This document shows, piece after piece, positions 26,021 through 36,000 of a DNA stretch of 60,517 nt; position 1 is the first letter of the stretch, and each line of letters opens with the position of its first letter. The notes beneath the pieces were generated by a model. The model was not told the DNA's origin and searched no databases. It saw only the letters and a program-made list of their open reading frames with translations. The position numbers were made by a program, and so were the translations under genes. The DNA comes from a bacterium (lineage in GTDB: Bacteria; Planctomycetota; SZUA-567): the NCBI GenBank assembly GCA_003245715.1, contig QKCJ01000025.1, positions 1 through 60,517 on the forward strand. Reading direction: 5' to 3'.

Positions 26021-27280
26021 ATGGCAACGCTAGCAATCAAAAATCAACACATTTATACGCCGCGTGACCGTGACGTATTACTTTTATCATTCCGCGGCCT
26101 GATTTCGGCGCAGACAATTGATACCTTCCGTGACGCTTTACGCAAAGCTACCGGGGTCGGATGTCCGGTTATTCTCGATTTTAGCGAGGTTACTTATGTA
26201 AACTCGACTGGCCTTGGCAAGCTGGTCTTGTTCTTTGACAAGCTCAACGAGAAGGGGCAGAGCGGTTGTCTGGTCTGTATCAGCAGCGAGTCGTTCAAGC
26301 TTATTCAGATGCTTGGGCTGCACGAAGTCTTATTGATCTATAGTTCAATATCCGATGGTCTGGCGGCAATTGATGACGAGTCAAATAATTTGGTGCCAGC
26401 GCGCCGGATCGTCAAGAATGCAATCAGTAACCGTTCTTTCCGTATTACATCGCTGCCTGAGCCGCGTTTACCGCAGGCACGGATTCTTATTGGGGTATCG
26501 CCGCAGGACAGTATGTCTAAGTTGCTGGTGCGTGGTCTCAGTGGTGACGGGAGTAATGTTGTAATAACCGAGAGTTTTACTGAAATTCAGCAGATGCTGC
26601 GCGAGGGTAAGGTTTTTGATATCGCCATTATCGACGAGGCGCTGCCGTCTTACCAGCAGATCTGTCTGGCGCTTAAGACGATTCATACTGGTAGCCTTAT
26701 CAGTATTATCAAGGTCTCTTCAAACAGTGCGAACACGAGTAATCTTTATGTCTGCGCTGACGAGGTTATCAAAGAGCCTTTTGATGTGCAGGAGCTTTTT
26801 GCCTTGGCGCAGAGTGAGTATGACCGCACGCAGCTTGAGTCGATACTTTTTGTACAGGATATCGCGCTCAACTTCAGCAGTTCACAGTCTGGAGTTGAGG
26901 AAGGGTTGGCGATGTTTGAGGATCTTGCTTCCAGCTGCGGGCTTGATGAGCTTGAGAAGAACAAGTTCATCCAGGCTGTCTGTGAGGCGGTGGATAATGC
27001 GCGCAAACACGGTAACAAGGCCGACCCGTTCAAGTCGATAAAGCTTACTTATATCCTTGACAAGGAGAAGGTAACGGTTGTCGTTGAGGATGAAGGGAAG
27101 GGCTTTGACTTCAAGCGCCGTCTTGATATGGCCAAGAATTTCACCCCGCTTGAACAGGCGCGGATGATCTCGTTTGATGAAGACAAGGCCGGCCTTGGCA
27201 TTAATATCATGCTAAAATGCTGCGACAGTATCGAGTACACTGCCCCCGGTAATTGCGTACGGCTGACTAAGTACGTCTGA
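26021..27280 (+). CDS. STAS - degenerate receiver - HATPase (RsbW/SpoIIAB-like) fusion
   Basis: A 419-residue cytoplasmic protein that joins in one chain parts normally found on separate partner-switching proteins. Residues 5-115 are a STAS domain with the serine in VILDFSEVTYVNSTGLGKLV. Residues 150-265 fold like a receiver: the phospho-acceptor-type Asp is present (IAIIDEALP) and so is the Lys (IKEPF), but the N-terminal acidic pair is replaced by VSPQD, so it may not be phosphorylated. Residues 290-418 are an anti-sigma-type HATPase with N-box QAVCEAVDNARKHGN, VEDEGKGFD and AGLGINIM. The HATPase could phosphorylate the STAS serine in cis or trans and bind a sigma factor; the target is unknown. 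The ATG follows GGGGAGA. Confidence 0.88.
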   Translation: MATLAIKNQHIYTPRDRDVLLLSFRGLISAQTIDTFRDALRKATGVGCPVILDFSEVTYVNSTGLGKLVLFFDKLNEKGQSGCLVCISSESFKLIQMLGLHEVLLIYSSISDGLAAIDDESNNLVPARRIVKNAISNRSFRITSLPEPRLPQARILIGVSPQDSMSKLLVRGLSGDGSNVVITESFTEIQQMLREGKVFDIAIIDEALPSYQQICLALKTIHTGSLISIIKVSSNSANTSNLYVCADEVIKEPFDVQELFALAQSEYDRTQLESILFVQDIALNFSSSQSGVEEGLAMFEDLASSCGLDELEKNKFIQAVCEAVDNARKHGNKADPFKSIKLTYILDKEKVTVVVEDEGKGFDFKRRLDMAKNFTPLEQARMISFDEDKAGLGINIMLKCCDSIEYTAPGNCVRLTKYV

Positions 27281-27317
27281 GCTGCTATGCTTTTGCGCAG
27301 AATCAAAAATATAAGCT

Positions 27318-27686
27318 ATGAAGATCAAGTCGTTGTTGAAATTAACTGATATTATAAAAGCGCTGCGGATACTTGTTGCTGCTTCTATGGTCGCTATCAT
27401 TGTTGTCGGTGAGTATTACTACCCTTGTGTTTTTAGATTTGCTCTGATGAGGCAAGAAAATTCTGTATATATGCTTTATCGTGTCATTCTTTTGGGCGCT
27501 ATGGGTGTACAGTTTTATCTCTTTATCTGTTTTCCCCGATTTTTTGTAAAAACATATTTTAGCAGCTTGTCCCAGAATGATTCAGATCTTGATGACCGCG
27601 CCTGTTGGCTTGAGGTTTTCAGTTGGCTGGTTTTGGTTTTTTTCTTTTCGATGTTTCTTATATCGTATTATTCCCTTAAGAAATAA
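27318..27686 (+). CDS. Small membrane protein with three helices
   Basis: A 122-residue protein of no recognised family, with hydrophobic segments at about residues 15-33, 52-75 and 98-118. The ribosome site is poor. It lies 37 bp after the STAS-HATPase gene on the same strand, so co-transcription is possible. Its DUF2975-like size and pattern is only a resemblance. Confidence 0.5.
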   Translation: MKIKSLLKLTDIIKALRILVAASMVAIIVVGEYYYPCVFRFALMRQENSVYMLYRVILLGAMGVQFYLFICFPRFFVKTYFSSLSQNDSDLDDRACWLEVFSWLVLVFFFSMFLISYYSLKK

Positions 27687-27690
27687 GTAA

Positions 27691-27717
27691 ACAGGATGCC
27701 GTTAAAGGGCATCCTGT
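27691..27717 (-). terminator. Terminator between convergent genes, iorB side
   Basis: ACAGGATGCC pairs with GGGCATCCTGT around a short loop. On the - strand it is followed by TTACTTATTT, so it best serves iorB, whose stop is 33 bp away; on the + strand there is no U run. Confidence 0.75.
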
Positions 27718-27749
27718 TGTGTATGTAGTGAAAAATTATTGCGCAAAAA

Positions 27750-28331
27750 TTACTTTGCAGCCTGACGGCCTTTTTCAAATGCTTCAAGGTTAAGCTCGAC
27801 GAATTTCGGCTTTACTGATTTCCTGATCGCTTCCTGCCACTTTTCTACTGGCAGCTCAAGCCCCGTTGATAGCGCGCCCATAATAACAATATTCGCAACG
27901 CGGTCATTGCCGAGGTTATTGGCAATTTCAACAGCGTTAAACATCTTCAGGTTAGGAAAAACTGACTCGCAGCGTTCTGCTGAATCTGCCGGGTATTCGC
28001 CAAGTCCAGAGCTTACTGTTACCGGGATGATCTGCTGGGTGTTGACTACCGCGAGCGCTCCGGGTTGTAGGTAATGTGCCGCGCGCAGTCCTTCAATCGC
28101 TTCAAGCGAGGCCAGAGCGTCAGCCTTTCCTTCCTGTACCAGCGGACTGAAGACCTCTTCGCCGAATCGCACCTGCGCCATAACCGATCCGCCGCGCTGA
28201 GCCATGCCGTGGACTTCATTGGTCTTGACATCATAGCCGCAGAGCATCGCCGCCTGCGCCAGTATTTCGCTGGCAAGGAGGATTCCCTGACCGCCGACGC
28301 CAACCATGATAACACTTGTTGTTTTACTCAT
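27750..28331 (-). CDS. iorB: Indolepyruvate:ferredoxin oxidoreductase, beta subunit
   Basis: A 193-residue subunit that forms the gamma-like half of the 2-oxoacid:ferredoxin oxidoreductase. It starts SVIMVGVGGQGILLASEIL and has NEVHGMAQRGGSV, the family segment for contact with coenzyme A or the partner. With IorA it oxidatively decarboxylates aryl pyruvates from aromatic amino acids, reducing ferredoxin, which is typical of anaerobes. It follows iorA by 93 bp. GAGG lies ahead of the ATG. Confidence 0.93.
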   Translation of the reverse strand: MSKTTSVIMVGVGGQGILLASEILAQAAMLCGYDVKTNEVHGMAQRGGSVMAQVRFGEEVFSPLVQEGKADALASLEAIEGLRAAHYLQPGALAVVNTQQIIPVTVSSGLGEYPADSAERCESVFPNLKMFNAVEIANNLGNDRVANIVIMGALSTGLELPVEKWQEAIRKSVKPKFVELNLEAFEKGRQAAK

Positions 28332-28424
28332 CCTCTATTCCTCTTTGCAGTGCTGATGCGAGCCACTGATAAATGGTAAAAAAGTTAAAAAATTATTCCG
28401 TCAGTTTTGCGGGTACTCTCACGC

Positions 28425-30188
28425 CTAGAAGTTCTGAACAACTTCATCGCAGACACTGATTGCGTTCTTGGGGCACTTCTGCGCGCACAGGCTGCAGCCC
28501 GAGCAGAGCAGCGGATTAATTTTCGGTTTGCTGCCTTTTTTGTATTCAATTGCCGGGCAGCCGATCTTGACGCACGCACCGCAGGCAATACATTTTTCTT
28601 CATCTATCTTGTGGATCGTACCGACAGGTTTGCGCGCATAAAGCGGACAGACAGCTTTAAGTACGACCAGTGAGGCTTCTTTAGCTTCGATCTCTTCCTT
28701 GATGGCGGCTTCGGTTTGCTTGAGGTTGTAGGGATTGAGCGTCCTGACGCGTTTTACGCCGCAGGCGCGGGCGATGTCTTCAATTGATGCTTCGACAGTT
28801 TGCTCCCCCATCAGGGTCTGACCGGTTCCGGGGTGGTGCTGGTGGCCGGTCATCGCGGTGATGCGGTTATCAACCACGACGATTGTTGAGAGGCCTTTAT
28901 TGTATACGGTGTTGATTATGCCGGTGATGCCGGAGTGGAAGAAGGTTGAGTCGCCAAGAATGCCGACAACAGGCTTTTCTTCGCCAACGCGTTGCATACC
29001 GTGGGCCATGCCGATAGAACCGCCCATGCAGAGGATTGAGTCCAGTGATGAAAGCGGCGGCAGTGTTCCCAGACTGTAGCAGCCGATGTCGCCCATGACT
29101 ACGGGGTTGAACTTTTTCAGTGCTGCATATGTTCCGCGGTGCGGACAACCGGCGCAGAGTACCGGCGGGCGCATTGGCAGGTCGGCCGATTCCTTGACAG
29201 GCTTGGGCGTATCGGCCTTGACGTCTTCAAGTTTAGCTCTGGCTTCAGTCAGTATCGCCGGGCTGAACTCGCCGATACCTGGAACAATATCACGTCCCCG
29301 GCACTTGATGCCGAGTGATTTGACGTAAGTCTCAACCAGCGCGTCAAGCTCCTCTATAATGACAAGTTCCTCGACAGAGGCGGCGAATTTTTTTATCATC
29401 TCTTCAGGATAGGGGTAGGACATGCCAAGCTTAAGCGTTGAGACTTCAGGCATTGCTTCGCGGACATATTGATACGCTGCACTTGAGGCGATGATGCCAA
29501 ATTTCTTGTCGCGCATCTCGATCCTGTTTATCGGTGAATGTTCAGCTTCGGAAATCAGACGGTACAGACGCTGCTCGACCTTGACCCGCATCTTGCGCGC
29601 CCAGGCTGGAATTGCAACATAACGCGGCGGGTCTTTCCTGAAGCCTACAGGATTAGGTGCGGTACGTTCTCCGGTCTCGACAATTGAACGTGAGTGCGAG
29701 ATTCTTGTCAGCGTGCGGACGATTACCGGGGTCTCGAATTTCTCTGACAACTCAAGACCGTAGCGAATAAAGTCCTTGGCTTCCTGCGAGTCAGACGGCT
29801 CAAGTACGGGGATCTTGGCAAAGGGGCCCCAGTTACGGGAGTCCTGCTCATTCTGCGAGGAGTGCATTCCCGGATCATCAGCAACAACAATCACCATACC
29901 GCCAACCGCGCCACTCATGGCGAAGGTCATCAGCGGGTCGGCCGCAACATTAAGCCCGACGTGCTTCATCGTGACAATCGTCCGCGCCCCGGCAAAACTC
30001 GCTCCTACAGCCACCTCAAAAGCCACCTTCTCATTAGGCGCCCATTCGCAGATAAGGTCATCCTTGAAAGCGACAATATTCTCAAGAATTTCTGTTGAGG
30101 GCGTTCCCGGGTAGCCAACCGCCAAAGCAACTCCGGCCTCCCACGCGCCCCTGGCAATAGCCTGATTTCCTGACATTAACTCGCGCAA
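28425..30188 (-). CDS. iorA: Indolepyruvate:ferredoxin oxidoreductase, alpha subunit
   Basis: A 587-residue catalytic subunit. The N-terminal pyrimidine-binding half shows EAGVALAVGYPGTPSTEI and the TMKHVGLNVAADPL region. The thiamine diphosphate-binding half has CAGCPHRGTY, GDIGCYSLG and GDSTFFHSGITG. The C-terminal 60 residues carry two [4Fe-4S] clusters: CIACGACVKIGCP and CSGCSLCAQKCP. It transfers electrons from 2-oxoacids to ferredoxin in the cytoplasm and is oxygen-sensitive. The start is TTG at 30188: GGAGA is seven bases ahead, whereas the ATG five codons later is too far from it. Confidence 0.95.
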   Translation of the reverse strand: MRELMSGNQAIARGAWEAGVALAVGYPGTPSTEILENIVAFKDDLICEWAPNEKVAFEVAVGASFAGARTIVTMKHVGLNVAADPLMTFAMSGAVGGMVIVVADDPGMHSSQNEQDSRNWGPFAKIPVLEPSDSQEAKDFIRYGLELSEKFETPVIVRTLTRISHSRSIVETGERTAPNPVGFRKDPPRYVAIPAWARKMRVKVEQRLYRLISEAEHSPINRIEMRDKKFGIIASSAAYQYVREAMPEVSTLKLGMSYPYPEEMIKKFAASVEELVIIEELDALVETYVKSLGIKCRGRDIVPGIGEFSPAILTEARAKLEDVKADTPKPVKESADLPMRPPVLCAGCPHRGTYAALKKFNPVVMGDIGCYSLGTLPPLSSLDSILCMGGSIGMAHGMQRVGEEKPVVGILGDSTFFHSGITGIINTVYNKGLSTIVVVDNRITAMTGHQHHPGTGQTLMGEQTVEASIEDIARACGVKRVRTLNPYNLKQTEAAIKEEIEAKEASLVVLKAVCPLYARKPVGTIHKIDEEKCIACGACVKIGCPAIEYKKGSKPKINPLLCSGCSLCAQKCPKNAISVCDEVVQNF

Positions 30189-30361
30189 CGCAAATCTCCT
30201 TTTTTTTATTCCCGCGGTGCAACCTGAATACTAATACTGTCAACACCGACGCATGGGTAGAGGAAGCCTCAATCCCAGTCAATTTTCATCGTATATAAAT
30301 TTAAGATTATAAACATACGCGCTATTCAATCAAGCCGCACTTAGCAGAATATTTAGAATTT

Positions 30362-30403
30362 TATCCCCGGTTGCAGACTGGTTGCAGGCGGGGATATTTT
30401 TTT
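30362..30403. terminator. Hairpin with T tract between iorA and the DUF4139 gene
   Basis: TATCCCCG and CGGGGATA (30362-30369, 30389-30396) form an 8-bp stem. The loop contains two direct copies of GGTTGCAG. The stronger T run (seven T) is on the + strand, where no gene precedes it; on the - strand it lies 35 bp after the DUF4139 stop, so its main role is probably to end that gene. Confidence 0.65.
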
Positions 30404-30437
30404 AAGTGGCTTGGCAGGTTAGCCATAAAAGCCAAGC

Positions 30438-32126
30438 CTAATTAATGTATGAATAATTGTATTTGAGGGTGATTTCCTGCAGGTTGGCTAGGTCTATCTC
30501 CCAGCTGATACGCGTTACGGGGTTATAGGAGTTCATGTTCTCAGCCAGTGCCTTGACTTTGGGGTTACGCTCACCGTCGATAAATTCGCCGTTAAAGGTG
30601 CGCTTGATAATCAGCTTGACTGGTTCGCTGCGGAAATTTTTGATCTTCAACTCACAGGTCGCGTAATGTTTGGTACGGTTTGATTTTTCAATTGTTATGC
30701 GTTCACGTTTGCTGGTGTCCTCATACTCGGTTACGGATTTTTTCAGGCTCAGCGCCTTGGTAACTTTAAGGACGGTCTGTGCCTGCGGGTTGACGAAATC
30801 ACTCATGCCTTCGGCGATAAAGCGGTCGTTCTGCACGAAGGTCACGGGGGCGGTAGTCAGCGGGAAGGTGAAGGGGTTGGCGAATTTAACACAATCCCAG
30901 ATCTCACCGGATCTGTTCTCATCTGAAGCGTTGCTGTTGTAGGTGCGGATATCATTTCGCGGAATACTCCACTCGACGACCTTCTCATAAGAGGCATTGG
31001 AAAACTCAAGCTGCTTGCTGATTGTCTGGTCTTTCTCAAGGGTGAGGTTGCCGATATTCTTGAAATACAGGTCAGTGCCTGAGCCTGATTTTGTGTTTAC
31101 TGGTGTTGACGTTGGCGTACTGCCGCTATAGCCGAGAGCGAATTCTTCATCTTTGTCTGCGCGTTGATAAGCGAATGCCGAGGCGTAAGCTTTGCGTTTA
31201 GCAACTCTGCCAAGTCTGACTGAATTTCCATCAAGGGCTGCGAGGTAGTCCTCAATGCTAATTCCCGGAGTCAGAAGTGAAGGTTTATTGCTGAATTTAA
31301 GCGCAGGAAATCCGCTGATAAGTTCGCACTCGACATTGGTGAGGTCTTCGATTTCATTGCGGATAATTGCTTTTAACTCGATGCGCAGGTTGGTGGGGTT
31401 GGTCAGGTCTACCTGATAGGAGGGGGACCAGGTGATGCCGTAGCCGAGGTAATTCAATTTCACCGGAGTGGTTTTTGCGTTTTTTGCGCTGTAGACTTTA
31501 AGCTGCATATATGGTGTTGAAACTGTTGGTTCTTTGGGCTTGGTGATTTCGGTTGATTTGATGTTCTGGATATCATTGAGCGAGACCATGATATAGCCGC
31601 GCTGGGTCTTCAGCAGCAGCTTGCCGCTGGGGCTTTTCATAACAATGCCGTTAAAATAATTATTCCCGCCACTGGTTCCGCTGTTATTGTTGAGCGAGAC
31701 CATGACATCCTTACCGAGGTAGGCGTCCTCAATTCTGTAGTCATGATAAATAATTGCATTGCCGCTCTGTAACTGGTGTAAGGCTCTGCGCATCTCAGAC
31801 TTGTTATCAAGCGAGAGGTTTTCGATTCTGGTGCCGGTGAGGACTTCGATGCGGTCGTCACTCTGCAGCCAGAAGGTGCCGTAGACCGGGTCGGGAACTG
31901 ATTTCATTTCATAATCGCCGCTGCCGGGGAGGGTGAAATTGCGGGTGATGTAGGCAAGGCCGTTTTTATAGAGCAGTATACGCGAAATCGGGTTACTGAC
32001 TATTTTGATTGCTGGCGCTACGGTGGCCTGATCTGCTTTCTCGCCAGCGAAGGACGTGAGAGCAGTTATTACGAAGGATAAAATTAACAGCCATTTTAAT
32101 GAAACAGATAGCTTTGAATTAAACAT
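30438..32126 (-). CDS. Exported DUF4139-like protein
   Basis: A 562-residue protein with a cleavable signal peptide (about residues 1-27, ending SFAGE). The segment LNYLGYGITWSPSYQVDL followed by IRNEIEDLTNVECELISG matches the DUF4139 family pattern, which has a beta-rich fold with an aromatic core. The C-terminus ends in the usual WEIDL...ITLKYNYSY pattern. No enzymatic motif is visible, and the family function is not established. The ATG follows AAGGGAGA. The next gene upstream, 90 bp away on the same strand, encodes a membrane protein that may be co-transcribed. Confidence 0.75.
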   Translation of the reverse strand: MFNSKLSVSLKWLLILSFVITALTSFAGEKADQATVAPAIKIVSNPISRILLYKNGLAYITRNFTLPGSGDYEMKSVPDPVYGTFWLQSDDRIEVLTGTRIENLSLDNKSEMRRALHQLQSGNAIIYHDYRIEDAYLGKDVMVSLNNNSGTSGGNNYFNGIVMKSPSGKLLLKTQRGYIMVSLNDIQNIKSTEITKPKEPTVSTPYMQLKVYSAKNAKTTPVKLNYLGYGITWSPSYQVDLTNPTNLRIELKAIIRNEIEDLTNVECELISGFPALKFSNKPSLLTPGISIEDYLAALDGNSVRLGRVAKRKAYASAFAYQRADKDEEFALGYSGSTPTSTPVNTKSGSGTDLYFKNIGNLTLEKDQTISKQLEFSNASYEKVVEWSIPRNDIRTYNSNASDENRSGEIWDCVKFANPFTFPLTTAPVTFVQNDRFIAEGMSDFVNPQAQTVLKVTKALSLKKSVTEYEDTSKRERITIEKSNRTKHYATCELKIKNFRSEPVKLIIKRTFNGEFIDGERNPKVKALAENMNSYNPVTRISWEIDLANLQEITLKYNYSYIN

Positions 32127-32216
32127 GATTCTCCCTTTTCCGTTCTTGAATGTTTAAGAAACATTTTATGTTTTAGGTATGTACGTTTCAATGAAAATTG
32201 AGAATAGCCTGATAGT

Positions 32217-32939
32217 TTATTGTATCAAAGACAGTTCGGTGGTGTTATTGATGTATTCAGTAAGCTGGCTGCGGCTTGAAATTTTTCCACTAATGACAGA
32301 ATCGAAAAGTCTCACTATTACCGACGGTTGTGTTGCTTTTATCCGGTAAATGGCTGCGGACTTGTCACTGATCTGGATAGTATCTTTCCAGGCGCCCGGT
32401 TCTTCGATAACTGCGAGTTTGTCCTGTGGGGCATTTGCTGAGAAGGGGATAAGCCGGTAACCGTATCCGGGTTTTGACGGGATTCTGGTGATATTTTGGC
32501 TGTTGTTGTTGTAGAAAGAATCAAGTATACCGCTCTGATAGACCTCACCTGATGTTTGGGGGATTTTTTTATCACCCATTATCGCCGCGTAGTTACTCAT
32601 GGTTATAGTCAGCAGATACATATTATCGCGGCTTGAGCGCTGATAGATTTCGCTGCGGTCTATTTTTGAGGTGGAGACGGTAAAGAAAAGCGTCTGGAGA
32701 AAAAGTCCGATTGCACAGGCGCAAAGGGCGAGGGCTTTGTTGTCTGTTTTAAGCGGCTTGCGCCAGCAGATAATCAGGTATATGACTGATAGAATTATCG
32801 CGAAAAATGAAAGATTGAGACGCGGGATAAATCCGGCAAGGCATAAGACTAGCGCAGAATGAAGAAGCATTCTCCGCGCAGCGACCGGTCCCTTGGGTTT
32901 ACGGTCTTTATTTAGAAAATTTTTTATGCCTGTCAGCAT
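32217..32939 (-). CDS. Membrane protein of unknown function
   Basis: A 240-residue protein with a basic N-terminus, three hydrophobic segments (about residues 25-42, 43-60 and 68-88) and a soluble C-terminal domain of about 140 residues that probably faces the periplasm. The C-terminal part contains GDKKIPQTSGEVYQSG and ends in short polar helices. I recognise no family. AGGA lies seven bases before the ATG. The ileS terminator separates it from ileS upstream. Confidence 0.65.
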   Translation of the reverse strand: MLTGIKNFLNKDRKPKGPVAARRMLLHSALVLCLAGFIPRLNLSFFAIILSVIYLIICWRKPLKTDNKALALCACAIGLFLQTLFFTVSTSKIDRSEIYQRSSRDNMYLLTITMSNYAAIMGDKKIPQTSGEVYQSGILDSFYNNNSQNITRIPSKPGYGYRLIPFSANAPQDKLAVIEEPGAWKDTIQISDKSAAIYRIKATQPSVIVRLFDSVISGKISSRSQLTEYINNTTELSLIQ

Positions 32940-32954
32940 CGGTTTTCCTGCGTT

Positions 32955-32992
32955 GAAAAATACTCAGAGGGAGTTTTCTACTCCCCCTGAGT
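32955..32992 (-). terminator. ileS terminator
   Basis: On the - strand, ACTCAGGGGGAG pairs with CTCCCTCTGAGT (one mismatch, 7-nt loop) and is followed by ATTTTTCAAC. It lies 16 bp after the ileS stop. Confidence 0.8.
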
Positions 32993-33007
32993 TACTGCTA
33001 AATGATA

Positions 33008-36000
33008 TTACAGTGATTTGATTGAGATGCGTACTTCTTCGTCACCGATATTAAACTCGCGCACCTCGCCAAGGTCTTCAAACTCAACCTTGAGGTCGGT
33101 TGCCAGTGTTTCGGCGGCGATGTTCTCGGCGTTTTCAAGTGCGGCTCTGGCGACCGAGCCGCCGGTGCCGATACGTACTGCAATCCGCGCTTCATAAGCA
33201 AAGTCAAGCTCTTTGCGCATGCCCTGAATACGGTTAATCAGTTCACGCGCCAAACCTTCACGCAGAAGCTCTTCGGTGATTGTTTCATCAATTGCCACAA
33301 CCGCGCCACGGCCACTTTGCGCTGCAAAACCTTCTTTAGCATCAATACGAATGTCAAGTTCCTCACCGGTCAGCTCAAAGTCTTCTCCTTCAAGGTTGAC
33401 GATGTATTTACTCTCACTCTCAATTGCGCTGACGATCTCGGCGCTGTTTGCCTTGGCTAGAGCTGCGGCGCAGAGTTTGACCTTCGGGCCGAGTTTGGGG
33501 CCGAGTTTCTTGAAGTCAGGCTTGACCTGATACTGGACGTAAGTAGCGGCGTCCTGTGCGAATTCCAGTTCCTTGACATTAAGCTCGTCACGGACTACGG
33601 GTGCCATCTCTTCAATTGAGGCCTGCATCTGCGGGTCAGAGAGAATTACTACAGCCTTTGAAAGCGGCTGGCGAACCTTGAGTTTGTTGGCGGCGCGCGC
33701 TGATAGGCCGAGTGAGGCAATTTCACGTACAAGGTCCATCTGCTTTTCAATGGTCTTGTTTGTACGTGCTTCATTAAGCTCGGGCCACTGGCAGAGGTGG
33801 ACACTTTCTGGCAGCGTCGGGAAGAGGTCCTTGAATAATCTCTGGTAAAGCTCTTCTGCCATAAACGGTGTAAACGGTGCAATCAGGATACTGATGCGCC
33901 CGAGTGCTTCGTAGAGTGTCCAGTAGGCTGACCATTTCTCTGTATTTTTCTCTGAGGCCCAGAAGCGGTCACGGCTGCGGCGGACAAACCAGTTTGATAA
34001 ACCTTCAACAAGATCGCCAAGTGCCTGTGCGGCGGATAAGATATTCATATTCTCAAGATTCTCAGCAACAGCACATGCCGCATTCTCAAGTTTTGAAACC
34101 ATCCATTTATCAAGCTGGCTGCGCTCAGACAGTGGTACGAAGGTGCTGGCTGAGCTGAATGATTCAGGTTTCATGTTTGCCGGTGACGCTCCTTCTGCCG
34201 GGGCGAAGCCGTCGATATTGGCGTAGATCACAAAGAAACTGTAGACATTGCGCAGGCGTACTAAAAAGTCTTTCTGTGCGTCACGGATAGCCTCTTCAAC
34301 AAAGCGGACTGAGGTCCAGGGCTGGTTTGAGGAGTAGAAATACCAGCGCATCGCGTCAGCGCCTTCACGGTCAAGGATCTCCCATGGGTCGAGGTAATTC
34401 CCCTTGGACTTACTCATCTTGAAGCCTTTGCCGTCACAGACGTGGCCAAGCACGAGACAGTTTTTATACGGCAGTGGATATTCCTGCTGCCATGGCTTGA
34501 GCGCGGCGATGTCGGCGCCTTTTGCGGCTTTGCGCTTTGCGGCTTCCTTGAGTAATGTCGAGATTGCAAGCAGAGTGTAGAACCAGCCACGGGTCTGGTC
34601 GATAGCTTCTGAGATAAAGTCTGCCGGGAAGCTGGCTGCGAGATTTTGTGCTGCTTTCTCTGCGCTGTCTCCCTGAGCCGGGCGGCCATACGGGTAGCCC
34701 CACTGGGCAAACGGCATTGAGCCTGAGTCGTACCAGCAGTCGATAACCTCAGGCACGCGCTGCATATTTAATGAACAGCGCGGGCAGGGGAGTTCGATCA
34801 TGTCGACGTATGGCTTGTGCAGCTCGATCTCGCCGTCCTTGTAGCCGTCGGTGGCTTTGAGTTTTTCAAGTGATTCTGGTGTAGCCATCTTCTCAAGCTC
34901 GGCTGATCCGGATACTGCTGTCTCATAGCCGCAGTTACATTGCCAGATCGGCAATGGCGTTCCCCAGTAACGCTCACGTGAGAGCGCCCAGTCAACATTA
35001 GTTTCGAGGAAGTTGCCGAATCGTCCTGACTTGATGTGCTCTGGATGCCAGTTGATCGCCTGATTATTCTTGAGCATCTCGTCTTTGATTTCGGTGGTGC
35101 GGATATACCATGCCGGACGCGGATAATAAAGCAGCGGGCTGTCACAACGCCAGCAGTAAGGGTAATCGTGGAGGTACTGCTCGGACTTCAGAAGCTGATT
35201 GCGCCCTTTAAGCTCTTTGATGATAAGCTTGTCTGCCTCTTTGACAAACATGCCCTTCCATTCGGTCACGCATTCCATGAACTTACCGTCGGTTTCAACG
35301 AGGTTTATTGTAGGTAGGTCATTCTCAACTCCGACATTATAGTCGTCCTCACCATAAGCAGGAGCGATGTGGACGATTCCTGTACCGGCGTCCAGGCCGA
35401 CAAAGTGCGCAGAGACCACGCGGAAGGCTGGTTTATCTACAGTAGCATACGGGAAGAGCTGTTCGTATTCCTTGCCGACAAGCTCTTCGCCCTTGACGGT
35501 TTTTAGAACTTCATTTTCAAGCTTGCCCATGACCTTTTCGCGCAGATCACTAGCCATGATCAGTGTCTCATCACCAACCTTGACGTAATCGTAATCATGG
35601 CTTGCATGAACCGCGAGCGCGACATTGGAAAGAAGTGTCCATGGTGTGGTTGTCCAGGCGAGGAATAATACTTTAGGGTCATCCTTGCTGCGGAAGGCAA
35701 CATAAGCTGAAGGATCGGCGACGTTTTTATAACCCTGACCGACTTCCTGTGAGGAGAGGGCGGTTCCACAGCGCGGACACCATGGCACGATCTTGTGGCC
35801 GTGATAGATCAGACCTGCATCCCAAATCTGTTTGAGACTCCACCAGACTGAGTTGATATAACTCTGGTGGTAGGTAACATACGGGTCGTCAAGATCAATC
35901 CAGAAACCGATACGCTCGGTCATCTTCGCCCAGAGGTCTGAGTATTTGAAGACAGAGTCCTTGCATTTCTTGATGAATGGCTCAACGCCGTAGTCAAGGA

